From: Protoeuglena noctilucae | Lineage: Eukaryota > Chlorophyta > Pedinophyceae > Marsupiomonadales > Marsupiomonadaceae | NCBI GenBank assembly: GCA_958009085.1 | Contig: OY253672.1 | Span: 558,001 to 622,000, forward strand | DNA: 64,000 nucleotides | Reading direction: 5' to 3' | In this document: one piece after another, positions 57,658-64,000 of the stretch | Numbering within the stretch: position 1 is the first letter of the stretch | How the letters are laid out: the number at the start of each line of letters is the position of its first letter | The notes under the pieces: generated by a model | Databases searched by the model: none | Seen by the model: only the letters and a program-made list of their open reading frames with translations | What the model was told of the DNA's origin: nothing | Translations under genes and position numbers: made by a program

Positions 57658-60600
57658 ATGTCCATCTTCTTCCAGAATGTGCTCGACGTGCAGCACCCGC
57701 GCGCCCTGGCCCTCCTGGCGGGGAAGGGGGGCCCAGGGATCGTCGCGGTCGCCCTCCCGGGCGCAAGCGTGGCCCTCTATACACTGGTGACGAGCTCCAG
57801 CGCACGCCCCGCCCGCCTCGCGTGCTCTTGGATCTCAAATCCCGCCATGCCGATCGGCATGGACGCCTCGCAGCGCCTGCGGAGCGCCCGCGCTGCTTCC
57901 TTTTCGGGCCCAGCACCTCATGTATGCCCCATCGCATCTTTCCGCAGGACTGCCAGCCGCTGCTGCCCGGAAAGGAGGCCCCCATCACCAACACGACCAT
58001 GCAGCCTTGCGCGGCGCTGGCCTGGTGCCCCCGTGGGAGGCTCCTCGCCGTCGCCTGGTCCGACGGCGGGGTCGCGCTGTGGTCTGACGGCGACCGGCGG
58101 CAGCAGTGAGTCCGCAGGCCCCGCCGGACGCTCCCAAGTGCCGCCCCATTGCACACGCCCATTGTTGCTCCCCACCACCCTTTTCTGAGACCTGACGTGC
58201 CTCTGTCGCGCTCGCTCGCAGCGAGGAGCGCAAGGGCCACTCGGCCCGCATCACGGCCCTGAAGTGGACGGCGGACGGTGAGCGCCTGGTGACGGGCGAT
58301 GCGGCAGGGACGCTCACGGTGTGGGAGGCAGAGGGCCTCCTGCGGCCCGTGATACGGGCGCAGTACAAGGAGCCGGGCACCGTCATCGACCGCATCGTCG
58401 TCGGCGCGCCCTCCTCTGCCCCCGTCGAGGTAAGTCGTTGATGGATGGGTGGGAGCGTGACGGGCGGTGTAGCAGTGCAGGGCTGGTCTGACCGTCACAT
58501 GGCTCGAACATAACACGTGGCCCTTAACAAGTGGCTTAGAACACAAGGTCCATGCTGGCAATGATGACACGGCATTTGTCTGATGGGTTAGAATCTTAGG
58601 TCTCAGGTCATGTCTCCCTCTGTCTCTGCCGCCTTTGCAGTTTCAGGAGGACGGTGCCGGGTCGGACACCCCCCCCAAGGCCCTGGCCATCTACACGGCC
58701 TTCAGTGCGGACGACGGCGACACGCGCGTGTTCGCTGCCAACGACCAGGGCAACCGCATGCGGCTGTTCAAGTGCCGGGGGCAGGTCAAGGCGCTGCACT
58801 GGCACGAGAGGTGAGGATGCGTGTTGATGGAGGTGCCGACGCTAAGGTAACGAGGCGTGAAGCCATCGCATGCATGTCGCTTGGCGACAAGGCGTGAGGC
58901 CATCTCGTGTATTCCCATTATACAATGGCGTTTGCTCGACACGCTCGGCTGGGTGCAACCCACCGCACCGTCTCTTAGCAGCGCATGATGCATCGCTGCC
59001 GCAGACAATCCCACGTCACCACACATCTCCGCATCCCTCTTCCCCACCCCGCCACCCGCAGCCGCCAGCAGGCGATCGTGGTGGACGCCACCGGCAGCCT
59101 CGCCATCTGGACCGCGGGCGTGGATGGCTGGGAGTGCGCCTCCTCGGTGCAGATCCCCGGCGTCGCTGCGCTGCAGGTGGGCGCGCGATACGCCTTGTGT
59201 GCCTGGTCCGAGCGTGTCCTGCCTGGGCCGGCCAGTGTCCGTTGTACCGGCGTCACTCCGTCGTGGTTGTCATCACCTGCGCTGTTGACCTATGCTGCCA
59301 TGGTCCCTCAGCTGTCGTGCCTCCCACTGCCGAGGCCCTTCAGCCGCTCTCAGCCGCCTTTCTCCACTCCCTGCCTCCCTCCCCTGCCCCGCAGGCTGGC
59401 GACCCCGTCACCTTCTCGTGCGTGTGGTGCGGCGCCTCCACTCTAGCCATCGCCACCCCCGACGAGGCCGTGCTGCGTCTCTACCAAGCAGACACGCAGG
59501 ACAGCTACAAGCTGGAGTTGCCCGACGTCGTGCATGTGCCGGGGATGGTGACCTACCTGACGTCAGTCTCGTCGGACCCGGACGGGGGGGTCATTGCCGT
59601 GGGCACCAGCACGGCGCACGTGGTCACGTGGGCTTGCCCCGCGCAGCCGGCGGCGGAGGTGGGCGAGGACCACGAGGCGCACGACCCGGCCATGGGGTGG
59701 CAGCTGCAGGTGCGGAGGAGGGGGGGGTTGTTGTTGGGGGGTAGGGGGGTGAGGGGGGGTGGGGGGGGGGGGTGGTAGAGCGGGTGGGGGGGGTATGGGG
59801 GGAGGGGTGGTGGTGGTGGGGATGCGAGGATGGTGGTGGCAGCTGCAGGTGCGGAGGGGGGGGGGGGGGGGGGTAGTATGGGGGGATGGTGGTGGTAGTG
59901 CAGGTGCGGGGATGGGGTGGCAGCTGCAGGTGAAGGGGGGGTGGGGGGTGTTGTGTGGGTGCGGGGTGGCAGCTGCAGGTGAGGGGTTAGGGGGGTGGGG
60001 GGGTGGGGATGGTTGCAGGTGCTATGGCAGGTGCCCGATTGCAGCTGCGGGTGCAGGATGTTAAGTGCGTCGTGCGTTCGCTTCGGCTCCCTTCGACCTC
60101 AACATCTCCCATGTCTTCCACTCCTGTCGCAGGGCGCTCATCAGTTCGACGAGAGGGTGGAGGACATCGTGGTGGGCCCCGGTGGGCAGTGCCTGGTGGC
60201 CGACTGCACCTCGAGCGTGACGGTGCTGAGGAGCGCGCCCCCCGTGTGCAGCATGGGGGCGGGGCTGGCCTGCGTGCAGATTTCCGCCACGGAGGTAAGG
60301 GGCGGTGTGTGGTGTGGTCGTGGGGTGACGGTTTGGCATAGGGTGCGTGAGTTGGAGTACCGCTCCCACTCCCACCATTGCCACACCACCAGTGTTACCA
60401 CTCCCACCCCCACCACCCAATACCACCACTCCCGTTCCCACTCACACTGCTACCCTCACTTCCCTCACCAGCACACCCACCACCCTCACCCCCACCACCA
60501 CCCTCTCACCAGCCCCTCACCACCCCCACCCCCCCCTCACCACCACCCCCCCAGCTGTCGGTGGACGTGGACCGCGGGGGCAACGGCATGCAGGTGGAGA

Positions 60601-63600
60601 CGGGCATGCAGATCCACGGCGTGAGTCACACCAAGGACAGGGTGCTCGTGTGGAGCGGGGCAGAGGCACAGCTGTACCTGCTCACCTCATCGGGGCCGGA
60701 GCTGGCGGTGAGGGGCCATGCTGTGATGTGTGTGTGAGGGGCGATGGCGATGCTGTGTGTGACGGGCGCTGCTGGGCGTGAGGGGCCATGCTGCGATGCT
60801 GGGCGTGAGATGCGATGCAGTGTTTGAGATGTGATGCTAGGCGTGAGAGGCTGTGATGTGCGTGAGGGTCGATGATGGGATGCTGGGCGTGAGGGGAAAT
60901 GGCGATGCTGTGTGTGAGGGGCAATGCTGGGCGCGACAGGTGATGGTGTGTGTGAGACGGTGGCATGTCCTGTCTGTTGTTACAGACGAGTTGGTTTGAG
61001 TTAGGTACTCTTCAGCTAGCGTGAGACGAGTCAACTCAGGTTGACAACGCCACCCCTTTACTACACCCTTCACCCCACTCTCCCTCATCCCACTCACCCC
61101 ACTCCCCCCCCCTCCCCCCCCCCCAGGCCTCCTTCCCCCGCGCCGCGACCTCCATGGCCCTGGGCCCGTCTGCCATCTTCGAATGCTCCCCCTTGGGCGT
61201 CAACCTCCTCGACAACTCGGGACAGTCTCGCATGACCCTCCCCTTTGACCGCGTCCACGGTCCCCCCGTGTGCCTGGATCTAAAGGCAGACCTGTTAGCT
61301 ATCGTCACACGCGAGGGGTTCGTCGATTTGTACCGAGTGGGGCTGCAGGGCGAGCCGCCTGTGTCGTACGGTCCGCCCCGGCGCCTGGCGCTGCCCGGGG
61401 GCCAGCACGTGGGACTAGTCACCTCTGTCCGCATCAATGCGAACGGCACCATGCTCAGTTTGATCCCCAACGAGAGGCCTGGGCCTGAGGGGTCGGGGCG
61501 TGTGTACGTCTATGATCTGGAGGCCGATGCGTTGGGTGTGCATGAGATGCCTGGCCGGGTGGCCGTGTCGCATGCGTGGGATCTGGTCGATCCGCGGCTG
61601 CTGGGCGTCGAGACGGAGAGGCTGGGGGGGGGAGACAAGGACGAGGAGAGAGGGGTGAGGGGTTGTGAAGGGTGTGTTGGATGTGGGTGGGGCGGGGTGG
61701 ATGGGGTGCTGGGTGTGGGTGGGGTGGGGTGTTGGTGTTGAGTGGTGTATCCGGGTGCTACGTATGTTGGTTGCTGCATGCATGGATGCTGCATGCACAA
61801 ACTCCCGTCCCACCTCACCCCCCTACCCTCCACCCCTCACCACCCCCCCACCCCCAGGTGACCCTGCTCTTCGCCAGCAAAGGCGACGTCCATCACTTCG
61901 ACTCCTCCTCTCTAGGACCCCACACCGCGCTGCTGGGACTGAGGGCACCCGATCTGCACGTCTTCCGCCGACCCAAGGCCGAGCGAGGCCGGCGCACGGG
62001 CCGGGAGTCCCGGGCCGACGCGAACGGCGCGCCGCAGATATCCAACGATTTCGACGACGGATTCGAACGCGCGACCTCCGGGGCGGGCGGGGGAGGGTCT
62101 CGGCCGGCGACCGGGCGCGGGGTGTCGCAGGCGGCATCGCTGCAGCGGTCGCAGTCGCGGGCACTGAGGGGGATCAGCCAGAGGGGTGAGTGTTGGTGTG
62201 TGTGTGTGGGTGTGGGTGTGATGGTGTGATTGGGTCAGCCAGAGGGGTGAGTGGGATGTGGGTCGGTGGTGGTGTGCGGGGTAAGAGGAAGAGGGGTGAG
62301 TGGGGGTGTGACAGTGGTGGTGTGGCTGGGGCAGGCAGAGGGATATGACGAGACTGGAACCTCACCCCCATCACCTCTCCCTCTCTCCCTCTCTCGCTCA
62401 CCCCCTCCCCCTCCCCTCATCCCACTCCCCTCTCACCTCACCCCAACTCTCTCCTCCGCCACCCCCAGACATGGGCGTCCGCCTTCACACTCACCCCTAT
62501 CATCCCTCACCCCACTCCTCACCTCTCACCCCACTATCCTCTCTCACCTCACTCCCCCTCTCCTCTGCACCACCCCCAGACATGGGCGTTCGCCTGCACG
62601 ACGGCCTGGTCCAGCCCCGCATCACCAAGGCCCGCATGTCTCCCTTCCAGGGACTGGAGGACGACTCCCCCGCCATGGTGGCAGCCCTGGTCGGGTTCAG
62701 CTACCACACCGGTGAGGGGGTGGCAGGGGCAGGGGCACAGGTCAGCTGAGCAGTGTGGTTATGAGGGCATGGTGGGTGAGTAAGTGGGGTTCAGCTACCA
62801 CACCGGTGAGGGGGTAGCAGGGGCACAGCCCTCACCAAACCGCCTGCCTTTCAGTGGAACGACACGCACCCACCCTTCACCCGTCCCCACATCATACCCC
62901 ATGCCCTCTCTCCCCCCCTCTCCCCCTCTCTCCCCCACCTGCTCGCCACCCTATGTATGAAAACACACCCACCCTTCCCACGTCTCCACATCACCTCATC
63001 AACCTGCTCCCCCCCCTGCAACACGACACGCACCCACCCACCCTTCCCACATCCCCACACCATACCCCTCCCCCCCCTCCCCTCCAGCTGCCTGCCACCC
63101 TACGTATGACCACACACGCACGCACGCACCCCTCCTGCTCCCCCCCTTCATTCCCCCATCACAACCCCCCCTCACCCCTCCCTCCCCCCAGCCGCGGGCA
63201 ACCGTGAGGAGGCCTACAAGGTCGCCAAGAGCATTGCGGACCCTCGGGTGTGGGAGAGCCTGGCGTTGATGTGCATTAAGACGCGGAGACTGGACGTGGC
63301 GGAGCACTGCCTGAGCAACATGGGGCACGTGCAGGGGGCGAGGGCACTGAGGGAGGCCAAGGTGGGGGTTCGTGAATGCTGCTGGGCACACGCTCTGTGC
63401 CAGCCCCACCCACCCTCTCCACCAATCCCACCCTCTCCAACTTTTCACCCTGCCAGCCCCACCCTCTCCACCCTCACCAACCACACCCTCTCCACCCCAC
63501 CCTCTCTCCACCCCACCCCACCCTTCTCACACACCCACCCCACCCTCTCCACCCTTTCTACCAACCCCACCCCACCCTCTCTTTACCCCAACCCTCCCCT

Positions 63601-64000
63601 CCAACCCCACACCCATCCCACCCTCGCCACCCACCCCATCCCCTCCACTCCATCCCACCCCACCCCACCCTCTCCACCCCTCCCCTCCCCTCTCCCACAC
63701 CCCCACCCCACACCCCCCAACCCCCCCTTCAGAACGAGGACGACGTCAACGTCCGCGTGGCTCTGGTGGCGGTGCATTTGGGCTTAATCGAGGACGCAGA
63801 GGCCTTACTGACTCAGGCGGGGGAGTGGTCCAAGCTGATTGAGCTGTATGCGGCTGCGGGGGAGTGGGGCAAGGCGATTGCAGTGGCGGAGGGCAAAGAG
63901 CGCATGCGGCTCAAGAGCACGCACTTTGCGCACGCCAGGCATCTGGAGGCGCTGGGGCAGATCGATGCCGCCATGGGGTGAGGGATGGGTGGGTCTGTGG
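57658..64000 (+). CDS. IFT140: Intraflagellar transport protein IFT140, 5' two-thirds
   Basis: Thirteen exons stay in frame and run off the right edge: 57658-57786, 57948-58105, 58222-58429, 58641-58810, 59062-59176, 59395-59709, 60133-60294, 60555-60707, 61127-61654, 61858-62185, 62580-62711, 63192-63361, 63733-63977. They encode 937 residues of a protein usually near 1,400. The N-terminal WD/propeller half shows [38 protein letters not shown] and [20 protein letters not shown]. The second half has the TPR-like motifs [40 protein letters not shown], and [20 protein letters not shown], which place it as IFT140 rather than other WD-TPR proteins. IFT140 is a core IFT-A subunit for retrograde transport and ciliary entry of membrane proteins. 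Its introns are longer and much more repetitive than those of every other gene here. Confidence 0.9.
59694..60060 (+). repeat. Repeated exon-end/donor junction in IFT140 intron 6
   Basis: The exon 6 end with its donor (GGGGTGGCAGCTGCAG|GTG) recurs inside the following intron at about 59837-59857, 59911-59932 and 59961-59980, with a degenerate copy near 60040. The copies are separated by G-rich runs. Each contains a usable-looking GTGNGG donor. Confidence 0.85.
60708..60960 (+). repeat. Irregular tandem repeat in IFT140 intron 8
   Basis: Units like GCGTGAGGGGCCATGCTG recur about ten times with drift. The first unit starts at the real donor (GGCG|GTGAGGGG). Later units keep the GTGAG core. Confidence 0.75.
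62172..62302 (+). repeat. Donor-junction copies in IFT140 intron 10
   Basis: The exon 10 end GGATCAGCCAGAGG|GGTGAGT is followed by a near-identical copy at about 62233-62252 and a shorter one (AGAGGGGTGAGTGGGG) near 62288-62303. Confidence 0.8.
62456..62490 (+). repeat. Copy of the exon 11 acceptor and first coding bases, inside intron 10
   Basis: CCACCCCCAGACATGGGCGT occurs here and again at the real acceptor (about 62571-62590). The upstream copy includes roughly 15 bases of exon sequence before it diverges into C-rich intron. Confidence 0.8.
62785..62825 (+). repeat. Copy of the exon 11 end and donor, inside intron 11
   Basis: GGTTCAGCTACCACACCGGT, the last coding bases of exon 11 with its donor (62694-62720), is repeated about 90 bases downstream, followed by the same GAGGGGGT(A/G)GCAGGGGCA. 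Confidence 0.85.
63380..63732 (+). repeat. C-rich low-complexity tract in IFT140 intron 12
   Basis: Nearly pure pyrimidine-and-A sequence built from CCCCACCCTCTCCA-like units fills the intron up to the acceptor (CCTTCAG). A long polypyrimidine tract of this kind is not seen in the other genes of the window. Confidence 0.85.

Noticed and set aside
1-64000. Mobile elements, viral fossils, CRISPR arrays, rRNA
   Set aside because: No transposase, reverse transcriptase, capsid-like or integrase motifs, terminal repeats, spacer arrays or rRNA-like blocks were seen on either strand.

Overview
The window is GC-rich nuclear DNA from a eukaryote with dense, spliced genes. It is most likely a unicellular green alga (Chlorophyta). 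The plant-lineage genes point there: a Whirly single-stranded-DNA-binding protein, a TIC21/PIC1 inner-envelope protein, a PHT4/ANTR-type anion transporter, an ALDH12-type P5C dehydrogenase, a LAZ1/TMEM184 membrane protein and a YAK1-type kinase. An intraflagellar-transport gene (IFT140) and an Sfi1-like protein suggest that the lineage builds, or recently built, a cilium. I cannot name the species. Exon joins in the evidence fields come from reading frame, splice dinucleotides and family alignment from memory; there is no transcript support.

Layout, left to right: nicastrin-like 5' end (-, 1-532); kelch protein (+, 959-2677); CFIm25/NUDT21 (-, 2795-3734); COG1 (-, 4283-8729); Sfi1-like/kelch/coiled-coil fusion (+, 9355-13545, with a 200-base N gap); Whirly (-, 13723-14959); long coiled-coil protein (+, 15406-17866); zinc-finger protein (+, 18718-19820); small plastid protein (-, 20981-21867); PHT4-like transporter (-, 22526-24950); CKS1 (+, 25585-26363); a 131-residue unknown (-, 26832-27692); a two-helix membrane protein (+, 28042-28648); TAF2 (-, 28817-34804); SWI3-type SWIRM/SANT protein (+, 35320-37651); LAZ1/TMEM184 (+, 37966-41097); TIC21 (-, 41259-42873); YAK1-like kinase (+, 43227-46915); MORN/transmembrane/proline-rich protein (+, 47740-52756); P5C dehydrogenase (-, 53537-57024); IFT140 (+, 57658 to beyond the window).

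The genes do not form one pathway. They group loosely into nuclear gene expression (CFIm25, TAF2, SWI3, zinc finger, YAK1), organelle maintenance and transport (Whirly, TIC21, PHT4, P5CDH, the small plastid protein), secretory membrane traffic (COG1, nicastrin) and cytoskeleton or cilium (IFT140, the Sfi1-like fusion, the coiled-coil protein, CKS1 for division). Many neighbours are head-to-head with 350-650 bases between start codons, so shared promoters are likely. The closest functional pair is TAF2 and SWI3.

Most introns are short (about 80-200 bases) with GT-AG ends, but at least seven look like GC-AG introns with a shared donor pattern (mostly CAG|GCGAG). The introns of IFT140 differ from the rest. 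They are longer, G-rich at the 5' side and C-rich at the 3' side, and carry repeated copies of their own exon-intron junctions. No mobile element, rRNA, convincing tRNA or CRISPR array was seen.
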